Origin: Aeromonas diversa CDC 2478-85
GTDB taxonomy: Bacteria; Pseudomonadota; Gammaproteobacteria; Enterobacterales; Aeromonadaceae
Direction of reading: 5' to 3'
DNA length: 64,000 nt
Assembly: GCF_000819805.1 (NCBI RefSeq)
Contig: NZ_CDCE01000017.1
Span: forward strand, 1 to 64,000
Shown here piece by piece: positions 7,694-16,941 of this stretch; the stretch's first letter is position 1; the number at the start of each line of letters is the position of its first letter. The notes under the pieces were generated by a model. It saw only the letters and a program-made list of their open reading frames with translations, did not search any database and was not told the DNA's origin. Both the position numbers and the translations under genes were made by a program.

Positions 7694-9558
7694 TGCACAG
7701 TCTCCTCCTCTACCCGTTGTTCGACCTTGCGCCCGTTGTGGTCAATGATGCCCATATAGGCACTGGCTTGAGTCCAGACACCATTCCCTTCCGGTTTAAT
7801 TTGCCAGCCGGCGGGCAAGTTGCTCAATTCAGCCTCTTCACCGAATAGTTTCTGCAAATCGAGACCTTCATCCCGGGTTACGAAATAATGGCTCTTACCC
7901 TGGCGATGGTCGTTCAGCACCAGGGCTATCTTCTGCCAATCCTCGAAGAAGTACTCCTGCAGCAAGGGCAGCACCTGTTTCTGGAAGATCCGCCCCAGAT
8001 GTGGCAGGTTGGGCTCCTTTTGCAGCGGCATAAAGAGGGCGTGCCCCAGGCAGTAGTCACGGCCGAGTAGGGCTGTGATACGACGGTTGATGGTGCGCAG
8101 CAATTCGCCGATCTGGATCCCCTCCACATACAAACTGTCTAGTAATTCAGGACGGGGCGGCATCTCTTTAAAAAAGAAGCGGCGACGCAGCGCCAGATCC
8201 AACCCGGCCAGCGAGCGATCTGCCGTATTCATGGTGCCAATCAAGTAGAGGTTGCCGGGTACACCGAAGGGCTGTTTCGAATAGGGGAGCACCACTTTGA
8301 GCTCCTCCTCGGCACCGAGGCGCTTGGAATCCTCCAGCAGGGTAATCAGCTCGCCAAAAATACGGGAGATATTGCCCCGGTTGATCTCGTCGATAATCAG
8401 CACATAGGGATTTTCGGGGTCCGCTTCGGCCCGCTGGCAGATCTGTTTGAAGAGACCGTCGACCACCCGATAGTGCAATACGCCATCCTGGCTCTCCGCC
8501 TTGATACCCTCGATAAAATCTTCGTAACTGAAGCTCTGGTGGAAGGTAACAAATTGGATGCGCTGCTCTTTTACCAGTTCGCTGAACTGGTACTGCAAGT
8601 GACCCCGGCCATCACTGCTGTATTCAACAGTGCCAAGCTTAATAATATCAAGAGCTTCTGTGACTGTGTTATAGGTTTTACCTGTGCCGGGAGGGCCGAA
8701 CAGTATCTGGTTAAGTGCCGTTTTATTCATAAGATCATCCCTTGGGATCGCATGCGTAGATGAACGGCCTTTCGCAGAATGGATATGGCCGTTATGTCCT
8801 GTGAACCAAATTTCTACCGAATCACCCTTGTTGAAACCGGCATCGTTCAACACGTCAATAAGTCTTAGTTCGTTACCATTTAGAAAACAAAATGGACTAA
8901 TCCAAAACTTGTTTTTGTCTGTGTGCCTTAATACAGCTTGATAGCAGATGTCATTAATAGATAGGTTGATTTCATTTTTGTTATTCAATGTGAAACCAAG
9001 TTTTTCATTATCAAGTGCCTTGATGGCGATTTCCATTGAGTTAGGGTGCGGCATAGTCACTTTGCCAGTAACTACAACCACGCTGTCACCAGCTTCAGAA
9101 AATGAAGATAACCACGCATCATTGAGCTTTGATATCTCTGGTGCTGATGCGATAGCCAGATTGGCATAATACCAATCTTTTTTTTCATTGTGAGGTCTGC
9201 AGAAGCCTGATGCATCTGCCGCATGCATGAAAACCTTCTGTCCATCAGATATTCTGAGGCGTGTTGAATACGCAGCTTCGAGGTGTGATCCTACTACTCT
9301 AAACCCTCCATAGCTGTTGATAGCTTTTACATTAAACTTTTCAGCGAAATACAGGGTTGGTTTATCACTATAGGAGTAAGCAATAAGACCTTTTGAGGCG
9401 ATGAATGAGAAATATGGTGAAAATGCCTTCTCTATTAGAACAATAATGTCGTGATTGATTGTTCTCAATGCGGTCCAAGTATGTTCTCCAACATTGTCAA
9501 ATGGGATGTTGTTCTCAACTAGCTTGTTTTTTATCAACTCTTCCGCGCTAACTGGCAT
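7690..9558 (-). CDS. mcrB: McrB-family GTPase with an unrecognised N-terminal specificity domain
   Basis: The 622-residue protein (ATG start) has a C-terminal AAA+ GTPase with Walker A GPPGTGKT at about 288-295, Walker B VLIIDEINRGNISRIFGEL near 390 and the McrB signature MNTADRS near 445. The first 280 residues should hold the DNA recognition domain. I do not recognise its family, and it is not obviously the E. coli DUF3578 type. The coding DNA for this part is clearly AT-rich, while the GTPase part is GC-rich. A TTG two codons upstream is an alternative start. It is the first of the mcrBC pair and follows a small unknown ORF by about 40 bases. Confidence 0.9.
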   Translation of the reverse strand: MPVSAEELIKNKLVENNIPFDNVGEHTWTALRTINHDIIVLIEKAFSPYFSFIASKGLIAYSYSDKPTLYFAEKFNVKAINSYGGFRVVGSHLEAAYSTRLRISDGQKVFMHAADASGFCRPHNEKKDWYYANLAIASAPEISKLNDAWLSSFSEAGDSVVVVTGKVTMPHPNSMEIAIKALDNEKLGFTLNNKNEINLSINDICYQAVLRHTDKNKFWISPFCFLNGNELRLIDVLNDAGFNKGDSVEIWFTGHNGHIHSAKGRSSTHAIPRDDLMNKTALNQILFGPPGTGKTYNTVTEALDIIKLGTVEYSSDGRGHLQYQFSELVKEQRIQFVTFHQSFSYEDFIEGIKAESQDGVLHYRVVDGLFKQICQRAEADPENPYVLIIDEINRGNISRIFGELITLLEDSKRLGAEEELKVVLPYSKQPFGVPGNLYLIGTMNTADRSLAGLDLALRRRFFFKEMPPRPELLDSLYVEGIQIGELLRTINRRITALLGRDYCLGHALFMPLQKEPNLPHLGRIFQKQVLPLLQEYFFEDWQKIALVLNDHRQGKSHYFVTRDEGLDLQKLFGEEAELSNLPAGWQIKPEGNGVWTQASAYMGIIDHNGRKVEQRVEEETVQ

Positions 9559-9598
9559 GGTCAATTAACCCATAATTAAAAAGGTGGGGATGTGCATT

Positions 9599-9856
9599 TC
9601 ACAATGCCAGGTTGCTGATGTGGCTATGAAATTCATCGGCGGACTCTTCATTATAAAACAACTTGCCATATATTATTTTTGTGTTTCTGTCACTTAGGTA
9701 TGTGTATACAAAGAAAGAGCGATTCTCTTTCTTAATGTGAAAGATGGGGTGCTCTATGGTGTGCTCTCTCTCTGAGATTGAGTCGATGAATACAATAAAT
9801 TTTTTCCCATCTTCTTGTTTTATGTAGAACTGATTGAAGTAATAGCTTGTTTTCAT
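9599..9856 (-). CDS. Unknown 85-residue protein upstream of mcrBC
   Basis: The small, charged, aromatic-rich protein begins MKTSYYFNQFYIKQ and has alternating hydrophobic strands (KFIVFIDSI, SFFVYTYLSD, KIIYGKLFY). This suggests a compact all-beta or alpha/beta fold. I recognise no family. The gene has an ATG start, reads in the same direction as mcrBC with about 40 bases between, and shares the AT-rich composition of the mcrB 5' half, so it probably arrived with that segment. It may be an accessory or regulatory component of the McrBC locus. It could also be a cargo ORF of no related function. Confidence 0.6.
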   Translation of the reverse strand: MKTSYYFNQFYIKQEDGKKFIVFIDSISEREHTIEHPIFHIKKENRSFFVYTYLSDRNTKIIYGKLFYNEESADEFHSHISNLAL

Positions 9857-9881
9857 GAGTATTACCTAGCGCAAAAAGCGG

Positions 9882-9912
9882 TGGCCTTATGTGAGTCTCT
9901 CTGGCCTTATGT
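9882..9912 (-). repeat. Two 11-bp direct repeats 20 bp apart upstream of the mcrBC-linked ORF
   Basis: TGGCCTTATGT occurs at 9882-9892 and again at 9902-9912. The 20-base spacing is two helical turns, the geometry expected for two copies of a regulator bound on one DNA face. The repeats lie 26-56 bases before the start of the 85-residue ORF, where the promoter of the defence genes should be. Confidence 0.6.
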
Positions 9913-10171
9913 AAACGAACAGGGCTGGTTTCAGGCTCTCATCATTTCTATGACAGGCTGTGGATGCTGTGCCGAACCGTTAGATTAAGTTGACTGCAGG
10001 ACAGATGAAGAAGGGTATACAAGGTGATTTTTCAACAACGGCAGCATGGAAACCTCTAAGCGATATGTGTAGGAGACGTGCTTCTTGCTAAAGACATTAT
10101 CTTCAGCCGAACGTCATTCCATGACGCCTAGTGTTTTTGATAGAGGTGACACTTGCGGGATGATGTAAAGG

Positions 10172-10195
10172 CGAGGGAGGCATCTGCCTCCCTCG
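10172..10195 (-). terminator. Terminator hairpin of the ilv operon
   Basis: An 11-bp perfect stem, CGAGGGAGGCA / TGCCTCCCTCG with a TC loop, lies a few bases after the ilvA stop codon in the reading direction. The following T-tract is weak. Confidence 0.7.
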
Positions 10196-10198
10196 TTA

Positions 10199-11725
10199 TT
10201 AACGACCGCTTGCCAGGAACAGGCGGTAGGCGGGATCCTCGCTCACCTCCTTCCAGGCGTAGCCAATCTCCCGCAGGTAGTCGTGGAAGGCGGCCACGTC
10301 TTCGTCTGGCAGCTCGAAGGCACACAGCACCCGGCCGTAGTCGGCGCCGTGGTTGCGATAGTGGAACAGGCTGATGTTCCAGCGGCAGCCCAGGGTTTCG
10401 AGGAAGCGCATCAGGGCACCGGGCTGCTCCGGGAACTTGAAGCTGTAGAGCCGCTCATGCAGGGCCCGCGCCGGGCGGCCGCCAATCATGTAGCGCACAT
10501 GGTTCTTGGCCAGCTCGCTCTCGGTCATGTTGACCACAGGGTAGCCACTCTCCTCCAGCTGGCGCTCAATCTGACCGAGCTCCACCTCACCACCGGTCAG
10601 GCGCACCGAGACGAACAGGGCTGCCTGCTCGGCATCCGAGTAACGGTAGTTGAACTCGGTGACCATGCGCGGCCCCAGGTTGCGGCAGAAATCGAGGAAG
10701 GCCCCCTTGCGCTCCGGGATAGTGACCGCCAGCATGCCCTCGCGCTTCTCGCCGATCTCGCAGCGCTCAGAGACGTAACGCAGGCTGTGGAAGTTGACGT
10801 TGGCCCCTGACAAGATGGCCGCCATCCGCCCGCCTTGTACCTGCTCGCGCTCGCAGTAGGCCTTGAGACCGGCCAGCGACAGGGCGCCGGAGGGTTCTGC
10901 GATGGCGCGACAGTCGTCGAAGATGTCCTTAAGCGCCGCGCAGATCTGATCGTTGGAGACGGTGACCACCTCATCGAGGTATTGATCGCACAGGCGGAAG
11001 GTCTCCTCGCCGATGCGGCGCACCGCCACCCCGTCCGCGAACAGGGAGACCCGGTCCAGCGACACCGGCTTGCCGGCGGTCATGGCGGCCTTGAGGCAGG
11101 CCGAGCCGTCGGCCTCGACGCCGATCACCTGGATGTCGGGCAGTAGCTGCTTGAGGTAGACCGCCACCCCGGCGGCCAGACCGCCGCCGCCCACCGGCAC
11201 GAACACGTGGGTGAGGTGGGTGTCCTGCTCCAGCAGCTCCTTGCCGATGGTGCCCTGGCCCGCGATCACCTCGACGTCGTCGAACGGCGGGATCAGGGTG
11301 TACCTCTCAAGCTCGGCGAGACGGCGGCTCTCGGCGTAGGCCTCGTCGAAGTTGTTGCCGTGCAGCAACACGTTACCGCCGTGGCGGCGCACCGCGTCGA
11401 CCTTGATGTCCGGGGTGGTGGTCGGCATCACGATCAGCGCCCTGATGCCGAGCTTGGCCGCCGACAGGGCGACCCCCTGGGCGTGGTTGCCGGCGGAGGC
11501 CGCGATGACGCCGCGCGCCTTCTGCTCCGCGCTCAGGGTGGCGATCTTGTGGTAGGCGCCGCGCAGCTTGAAGGAGTGGACCGGTTGCAGATCCTCCCGC
11601 TTCAGGCTGATGTGGTTGCCGAGCCGCTCGGAGAGCTTCTTCAGGGGTTGCAAGGGGGTGACCCGCGCCGCCTCGTAGACGGGCGAGAGCAGGATCTTGC
11701 GTAGGTATTCCGCCGCCGAGACCAT
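10199..11725 (-). CDS. ilvA: Biosynthetic threonine ammonia-lyase (threonine deaminase)
   Basis: This PLP enzyme converts threonine to 2-oxobutanoate, the first committed step to isoleucine. The 508-residue length matches the biosynthetic, isoleucine-inhibited form. The PLP lysine is in HSFKLRGAYHK (Lys53), the phosphate loop is VGGGGLAAGV near residue 180, and two ACT-like regulatory modules fill about 330-508 (KFPEQPGALMRFLETLG marks the second). It is the last gene of the ilvGMEDA operon and begins only about five bases after ilvD. Confidence 0.97.
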   Translation of the reverse strand: MVSAAEYLRKILLSPVYEAARVTPLQPLKKLSERLGNHISLKREDLQPVHSFKLRGAYHKIATLSAEQKARGVIAASAGNHAQGVALSAAKLGIRALIVMPTTTPDIKVDAVRRHGGNVLLHGNNFDEAYAESRRLAELERYTLIPPFDDVEVIAGQGTIGKELLEQDTHLTHVFVPVGGGGLAAGVAVYLKQLLPDIQVIGVEADGSACLKAAMTAGKPVSLDRVSLFADGVAVRRIGEETFRLCDQYLDEVVTVSNDQICAALKDIFDDCRAIAEPSGALSLAGLKAYCEREQVQGGRMAAILSGANVNFHSLRYVSERCEIGEKREGMLAVTIPERKGAFLDFCRNLGPRMVTEFNYRYSDAEQAALFVSVRLTGGEVELGQIERQLEESGYPVVNMTESELAKNHVRYMIGGRPARALHERLYSFKFPEQPGALMRFLETLGCRWNISLFHYRNHGADYGRVLCAFELPDEDVAAFHDYLREIGYAWKEVSEDPAYRLFLASGR

Positions 11726-11730
11726 GGTGG

Positions 11731-13581
11731 TTACTCCTCCAGCTTGCTGCGATCGCGCACCGCGCCCTGGTCGGCACTGGTGGCCAGCATGGCGTAGGCG
11801 CGCAGGGCGAACGACACGGCGCGCTCGCGGCTCACCGGTTTCCAGGCCCTGGTCCCGCGTGCCTCCATGGCGGTGCGGCGGCTCGCCAGCACCTCGTCGG
11901 CGACTTCCAGCACCAGCTCACGGGTCGGGATGTTGATGCGGATGATGTCGCCGTTCTCCACCAGGCCTATGGTGCCGCCGGAGGCCGCCTCCGGTGAGAC
12001 GTGGCCGATAGAGAGGCCCGATGTGCCGCCGGAGAAGCGGCCGTCGGTGATGAGGGCACACGCCTTGCCGAGCCCCATGGATTTTAGGTAGGAGGTGGGG
12101 TAGAGCATCTCCTGCATGCCGGGACCCCCCTTGGGCCCTTCGTAGCGGATCACCACCACTTCGCCGGCCTGTACGGTACCGTCGAGGATGGCTGCGACGG
12201 CGTCCTCCTGGCTCTCGAACACCCGGGCCGGGCCGCGGAAAGTGAGGTTCTCCTCATCCACCCCGGCGGTCTTGACGATGGCCCCCTTGAGGGCGATGTT
12301 GCCGGTCAGCACCGCAAGGCCCCCCTCCAGGCTGTAGGCGTTGTCGAGCGATCGGATGCAGCCTTCTGCGCGGTCCAGATCCAGCTCGTCCCAGCGGCAA
12401 TCCTGGCTGAAGGCGCGGGTGGTGCGGATGCCGGCCGGACCGGCGCGGTAGAAGCTGGCCACCTCGTCGGTCGGGTGGCGGCTGACGTCGTACTCCTCCA
12501 GCAACTCGCCGAGGGAGAGACCGAGCACGTTGCGGGTGTCGCTGTGCACCAGGCCGGCTTTTTCCAGCTGGCCCAGGATGGCGACCACGCCGCCGGCGCG
12601 GTGCACGTCTTCCATGTGGTACTTCTGGGTCGAGGGGGCCACCTTGCACAGCTGGGGAACCTTGCGCGACAGGCGGTCGATGTCATCCATGGTGAAGTCG
12701 ACACCCGCCTCCTGAGCCGCGGCCAGCAGGTGCAGCACTGTATTGGTGGAGCCGCCCATGGCGATATCGAGTGCCATGGCGTTCTCGAACGCCGCCTTGT
12801 TGGCGATGTTGCGCGGCAGGGCGGTGGGGTCTTCCTGTTCGTACCAGCGCTTGGTCAGGGCCACGATGCGCTGACCGGCCAGCTTGAACAGCTGTTCGCG
12901 GTCGGCGTGGGTGGCCAGCAGCGACCCGTTGCCGGGTTGGGAGAGACCCAGGGCCTCGGTCAGGCAGTTCATGGAGTTGGCGGTGAACATGCCGGAGCAG
13001 GAGCCACAGGTGGGGCAGGCGCTGCGCTCGACCTGTTCGCTCTGGGCATCGGAGACCTTGGGGTCGGCTCCCTGGATCATGGCATCCACCAGGTCCAGCT
13101 TGATGATCTGATCGGAGAGCTTGGTCTTGCCGGCCTCCATGGGGCCACCGGAGACGAAGATAACCGGGATGTTGAGGCGCAGGGCGGCCATCAGCATGCC
13201 CGGGGTGATCTTGTCGCAGTTGGAGATGCAGACCATGGCGTCGGCGCAGTGGGCGTTGACCATGTACTCCACCGAGTCGGCGATAAGCTCACGCGACGGC
13301 AGGGAATAGAGCATGCCGCCGTGGCCCATGGCGATGCCGTCGTCCACGGCGATGGTGTTGAACTCCTTGGCTACCCCGCCGGCGGCCTCGATCTCGCGAG
13401 CCACCAGCTGGCCCAGATCCTTGAGATGAACGTGGCCCGGCACGAACTGGGTGAAGGAGTTGACCACGGCGATGATGGGTTTGCCGAAGTCGTCCTCCTT
13501 CATGCCGGTGGCACGCCACAGGGCGCGGGCACCGGCCATGTTGCGGCCGTGGGTGGTGGTGGCGGATCTCAGCTTCGGCAT
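11731..13581 (-). CDS. ilvD: Dihydroxy-acid dehydratase
   Basis: It dehydrates 2,3-dihydroxy-isovalerate and -methylvalerate in valine and isoleucine synthesis and uses an iron-sulfur cluster. The 616-residue length equals the enterobacterial enzyme. Cluster cysteines are visible in [11 protein letters not shown] (Cys122) and [17 protein letters not shown] (Cys189 to Cys195). The C-terminal [19 protein letters not shown] motif is intact. It sits between ilvE and ilvA in the operon, with a strong hairpin in the gap to ilvE. Confidence 0.97.
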   Translation of the reverse strand: MPKLRSATTTHGRNMAGARALWRATGMKEDDFGKPIIAVVNSFTQFVPGHVHLKDLGQLVAREIEAAGGVAKEFNTIAVDDGIAMGHGGMLYSLPSRELIADSVEYMVNAHCADAMVCISNCDKITPGMLMAALRLNIPVIFVSGGPMEAGKTKLSDQIIKLDLVDAMIQGADPKVSDAQSEQVERSACPTCGSCSGMFTANSMNCLTEALGLSQPGNGSLLATHADREQLFKLAGQRIVALTKRWYEQEDPTALPRNIANKAAFENAMALDIAMGGSTNTVLHLLAAAQEAGVDFTMDDIDRLSRKVPQLCKVAPSTQKYHMEDVHRAGGVVAILGQLEKAGLVHSDTRNVLGLSLGELLEEYDVSRHPTDEVASFYRAGPAGIRTTRAFSQDCRWDELDLDRAEGCIRSLDNAYSLEGGLAVLTGNIALKGAIVKTAGVDEENLTFRGPARVFESQEDAVAAILDGTVQAGEVVVIRYEGPKGGPGMQEMLYPTSYLKSMGLGKACALITDGRFSGGTSGLSIGHVSPEAASGGTIGLVENGDIIRINIPTRELVLEVADEVLASRRTAMEARGTRAWKPVSRERAVSFALRAYAMLATSADQGAVRDRSKLEE

Positions 13582-13670
13582 TGTCTCTACTCCCTGAATA
13601 CCCTGCTAGGGCTTGCTATCTAGATGGTGGAATCGGTCCGGGTCAGGGTGACCCCTCACCCGGAGCGACT

Positions 13671-13694
13671 CGGGGAGGTGTCGCCACCTCCCCG
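13671..13694 (-). other. Intra-operon hairpin between ilvE and ilvD
   Basis: A perfect 10-bp stem, CGGGGAGGTG / CACCTCCCCG with a 4-base loop, sits in the 119-base ilvE-ilvD gap. No T-tract follows on the transcribed strand, so it is more likely an mRNA-stability or processing element than a terminator. Confidence 0.55.
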
Positions 13695-13700
13695 TGTTCG

Positions 13701-14624
13701 TCAGTCGGCGACCGGTGTCAGCCAGCCCCACTTGTCGTCGGTCTGGCCGTTGAACAGGCCGAAGAAGGCTGCCTGCAGCTGCTCGGTCACCGGGCCGCGG
13801 CAGCCGGCGCCTACCTGCATCCGGTCCACCGAGCGTACCGGGGTCACCTCGGCGGCCGTGCCGGTCATGAAGATCTCGTCCGCCACGTAGAGCGCCTCGC
13901 GCGGCAGGGCCTGTTCGCGCACCTCATACCCCAGATCCCGCGCCAGCGTCATGATGGTGTCGCGGGTGATGCCGGGCAGGATGGCGGCGGTGGCGGGCGG
14001 GGTGAACAGCACGCCGTTCTTGACCAGGAACAGGTTCTCGCCGGCCCCTTCGCTCAGGTAGCCGTTGACGTCCAGCGCCAGCCCCTCGGCGAAGCCGTTA
14101 CGTTTGGCCTCACGGCTGATGAGCTGGGAGGAGAGGTAGTTACCGCCCGCCTTGGCGCCGGTCGGGATGGTGTTGGGGGCGAGCCGGTTCCAGGAGGTGA
14201 CGCACACATCCACCCCGTTCTTGAGCCCCTCTTCGCCGAGGTAGGCACCCCAGGGGATGGCCGCGACGATCACGTCGGCCTTGGCATCCTTTGGAGGATG
14301 CAGGCCAAGGCCCACGTCACCGATGAAGGCCAGCGGCCGCAGGTAGCCGCTCTTGAGCCCGTTGTCGCGCACCACGCTGCGGCAGGCTTCGTTCACCTCG
14401 GCCTCGCTGAAGGGGATCTCCATCCAGTAAATCTTGGCGGAGTCGAACAGGCGGCGGGTGTGCTCCTGCAGGCGGAAGATGCAGGTGCCCTTGGGAGTGT
14501 CATAGGCGCGCACCCCTTCGAAGACGGACGAGCCGTAGTGCAGGGCGTGGCTCATCACGTGAACCTGGGCGCTCTTCCAGGGGACCAGTTGGCCGTTGAA
14601 CCAGATGAATTGGGGATGTGACAT
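13701..14624 (-). CDS. ilvE: Branched-chain amino acid aminotransferase
   Basis: It performs the last step of valine, leucine and isoleucine synthesis, using PLP and glutamate. The 307-residue protein is a fold-type IV aminotransferase. The PLP lysine lies in GAKAGGNYLSSQLIS (Lys158), and LDVNGYLSEGAGENLFLV follows as in E. coli IlvE. I start it at MSHPQF, as the upstream in-frame extension overlaps ilvM and does not resemble the family. It follows ilvM by about ten bases. Confidence 0.96.
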   Translation of the reverse strand: MSHPQFIWFNGQLVPWKSAQVHVMSHALHYGSSVFEGVRAYDTPKGTCIFRLQEHTRRLFDSAKIYWMEIPFSEAEVNEACRSVVRDNGLKSGYLRPLAFIGDVGLGLHPPKDAKADVIVAAIPWGAYLGEEGLKNGVDVCVTSWNRLAPNTIPTGAKAGGNYLSSQLISREAKRNGFAEGLALDVNGYLSEGAGENLFLVKNGVLFTPPATAAILPGITRDTIMTLARDLGYEVREQALPREALYVADEIFMTGTAAEVTPVRSVDRMQVGAGCRGPVTEQLQAAFFGLFNGQTDDKWGWLTPVAD

Positions 14625-14634
14625 GGCGTGTTCC

Positions 14635-14898
14635 TTATGCTCGAAGGCTCGACAGGTGTTCCTCGCTGCCCGCATGGCAGTCGTCGACGCGCGAGACATC
14701 CACCAGTTTTGCCAGCTGGCTCCACAGCTGCTGGATGGGACGTCCCGACTCGACAGTAACCGTGATCCGCAGCTGTTGGCAATCCTGCTCCATGTTGAGG
14801 GCGCAGAGGTTGAAGCCGCGGTGGCGCACCACCCGCAGGACGCGTTCCATCACTTCGGGTTTGGATTGGGCATGGATATGCAGGGTGTGCTGGTTCAT
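14635..14898 (-). CDS. ilvM: Acetolactate synthase II small (regulatory) subunit
   Basis: The 87-residue ACT-domain protein ([32 protein letters not shown]) is typical of IlvM in size and sequence. It binds and activates the IlvG catalytic subunit. Its ATG overlaps the ilvG stop codon by four bases, so translation is coupled. A longer frame opens upstream inside ilvG but only the last 87 residues match the family. Confidence 0.95.
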   Translation of the reverse strand: MNQHTLHIHAQSKPEVMERVLRVVRHRGFNLCALNMEQDCQQLRITVTVESGRPIQQLWSQLAKLVDVSRVDDCHAGSEEHLSSLRA

Positions 14899-16541
14899 GG
14901 GCGTTGCTCCATCATCTTGTGGTTGGCGACTCCCGGCGGAACCAGGGGCCACACGTTTTCTTCCTCTGAAATGGCCACATGCAGCAGGTAGGCGCTCTCG
15001 CTTGCCAGCAGGCGATCCAGCGCCGGCTCTATCTCTTCCTTGCATGTGATGGTCTCACCCCGGATGCCGAAGGCGGCGGCCAGGGCGACGAAGTCGGGGT
15101 TGTCTGAGAGGTTGGTCTCGCTAAAGCGGCCGTCGAAGAACAGCTCCTGCCACTGGCGCACCATGCCGAGGCGCTGGTTGTCCAGCAGCACCATCTTCAC
15201 CTTGAGGCCGGCGCGGCGGATGGTGCCGAGCTCTTGCACGTTCATCATAAAGGAGCCGTCGCCGCTCACCAGCACGACTTCGTCGTCGGGGCGGGCCATC
15301 TTGGCGCCGATGGCCGCAGGCAGACCGAAGCCCATGGTGCCGAGGCCGGCGCTGGAGAGGTGGTTGCGCGGGCTGGCAAAGCGCATGTGCTGGGCCACCC
15401 ACATCTGGTGCTGGCCCACGTCGCAGGCGACCACGGCGTCGCCGGTCAGCCGCTCGCTCAGGCGATTCAACAGGGCCGGCGCATAGATGGCCTGGCCCGG
15501 GTGGTCGTAGCGGAAGGCGTAGTCACGGGCCATGGCGGCGCAGTGGGCACGCCAGGGGCCGAGGGCCAGCGGCATGGTCAGCGCCGGCAGTACGTCCTTG
15601 AGATCGGCGGTGATGCCGACGTCGGCGGCGCGGCGCTTGCCGAGTTCGGCTGCATCGACATCGAGGTGAATGACACGGGCCTTGGTGGCGAACTCGTCGA
15701 GTTTGCCGGTCACCCGATCGTCGAAGCGGGCGCCGACCACAACCAAGAGGTCACACAGCTGCACTGCGAAGTTGGCGGCCTTGGTGCCGTGCATACCCAG
15801 CATGCCGAGGAAGACCGGCGAGTCGGCGTCGAGGGTGCCGATCCCCTTGAGGGTGGTGACACTCGGCATGCCGGTGATGGCGGCGAACTCGCGCAGGGCC
15901 GTCTCGGCATTTGCCATGCCGACCCCACCGCCGACGTAGAGCAGGGGACGCTCGGCCGCGGCCAGCAGGGCGCGGGCCTGTTCCAGCTCGGCGCTCGGCA
16001 GCGGTTCGCTGCGGGCCACGGTAGTGAGGGGCGCCCGCGGGGTGAAAGCGGCGAGCTGCACGTCCTTGGGGAGATCGATGAGCACAGGTCCGGGGCGTCC
16101 TTCGGTGGCGATGGCGAAGGCCTCGGCAATTACTTGGGGCAGCTCTTCCACGTCGGTCACCATGAAGGAGTGCTTGGTGCAGGAGAGGGACATGCCGAGC
16201 ACGTCGACCTCCTGGAAGGCGTCGGTGCCGATGGCGGCGCATGGCACCTGGCCAGAGATGGCGACCAGGGGGATGGAGTCAAGCAGTGCCTCGGCGAGGC
16301 CGGTCACCAGGTTGGTTGCGCCGGGACCTGAGGTGGCGATGCAGACGCCCACTCGGCCGCTGGCCCGCGCATAGCCGATGGCGGCCATGGCGGCGCCCTG
16401 CTCGTGACGGCACAGCTGGTGGGCTAGGCCGCCGTCGTAGAGGGCGTCATAGACCGGCATGATGGCGCCGCCCGGGTAACCGAACACCTGGGTGACCCCT
16501 TGTTGCTTGAGGGCCGAAACCACGTACTGCGCGCCATTCAT
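14895..16541 (-). CDS. ilvG: Acetolactate synthase II large (catalytic) subunit
   Basis: This ThDP/FAD enzyme condenses pyruvate with pyruvate or 2-oxobutanoate. The 548-residue frame is intact, unlike the frameshifted ilvG of E. coli K-12. Visible signatures are [16 protein letters not shown] at the N terminus with the catalytic glutamate in [20 protein letters not shown], and the ThDP/Mg motif [17 protein letters not shown] in the C-terminal third. I start at MNGAQYVV, as in E. coli; an ATG two codons earlier is possible. It is the first structural gene after the ilvL leader and attenuator. Confidence 0.97.
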   Translation of the reverse strand: MNGAQYVVSALKQQGVTQVFGYPGGAIMPVYDALYDGGLAHQLCRHEQGAAMAAIGYARASGRVGVCIATSGPGATNLVTGLAEALLDSIPLVAISGQVPCAAIGTDAFQEVDVLGMSLSCTKHSFMVTDVEELPQVIAEAFAIATEGRPGPVLIDLPKDVQLAAFTPRAPLTTVARSEPLPSAELEQARALLAAAERPLLYVGGGVGMANAETALREFAAITGMPSVTTLKGIGTLDADSPVFLGMLGMHGTKAANFAVQLCDLLVVVGARFDDRVTGKLDEFATKARVIHLDVDAAELGKRRAADVGITADLKDVLPALTMPLALGPWRAHCAAMARDYAFRYDHPGQAIYAPALLNRLSERLTGDAVVACDVGQHQMWVAQHMRFASPRNHLSSAGLGTMGFGLPAAIGAKMARPDDEVVLVSGDGSFMMNVQELGTIRRAGLKVKMVLLDNQRLGMVRQWQELFFDGRFSETNLSDNPDFVALAAAFGIRGETITCKEEIEPALDRLLASESAYLLHVAISEEENVWPLVPPGVANHKMMEQRP

Positions 16542-16583
16542 TTGCATACATCCAATCCCTTTCGCTGTCGCCGGTAACCGGCC

Positions 16584-16618
16584 AAAGAAAAACCCCCGAG
16601 CTTTTTGGGCTCGGGGGT
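16584..16618 (-). terminator. ilv operon attenuator (terminator hairpin)
   Basis: Read leftwards, ACCCCCGAGC pairs with GCTCGGGGGT across a 7-base loop (stem arms 16592-16601 and 16609-16618). A T-rich tract follows directly. It lies between the leader peptide stop and ilvG. This is the position of the transcription attenuator controlled by leader translation. Confidence 0.92.
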
Positions 16619-16645
16619 CGTCTTGTCGGTTCTGCCGGTGTGGGT

Positions 16646-16744
16646 CTATCCCTTGTTCCGTGCAGCCAAACGAGCCCCGAGCGGTGTAATAATCACCACC
16701 ACTAGGACCACGATAATGCTGACGAAACGGGAGACCAAGCTCAT
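16646..16744 (-). CDS. ilvL: ilvGMEDA operon leader peptide (32 residues)
   Basis: I found this by translating the region upstream of the attenuator. The peptide starts [19 protein letters not shown] and ends with an [15 protein letters not shown] tail. It carries seven Val, four Ile and four Leu codons, most of them in one run at residues 8-19. Ribosome stalling on the branched-chain codons when charged tRNAs are scarce would prevent the downstream terminator from forming. The layout and the PLGA-type motif after the run match ilvL of E. coli. The gene is too short for ordinary ORF calling. Confidence 0.93.
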   Translation of the reverse strand: MSLVSRFVSIIVVLVVVIITPLGARLAARNKG

Positions 16745-16941
16745 GACAAAATCCAGTTAAATTCGTTAAAACGTGCGGTTTAACCGCGAATGGCTATTAG
16801 AACTAGCATGGCGAGATTTTGTGGGCAAGACTTTTTTTCGTGACAAGTTTCTGACTTCGCCAGTCGCCGCCCGTCATATCCAGTTGATGTGGCTGCGACA
16901 GGCGGTCTTACTAGTTGAAAATAATATGCGGGATAAAAAAC

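Larger units (their letters stand above)
9857..10198. other. Gene-free stretch between the mcrBC locus and ilvA
   Basis: About 340 bases hold no convincing ORF. The left part carries the direct repeats and the presumed promoter of the leftward defence genes. The right end carries the ilvA terminator hairpin. I see no insertion-sequence remnant or att-like repeat in the middle part. Confidence 0.6.

Noticed and set aside
16775..16787. Short palindrome GCGGTTTAACCGC upstream of ilvL
   Set aside because: It is a perfect 13-base palindrome but lies in a promoter region with no known operator of this form. It may be chance.
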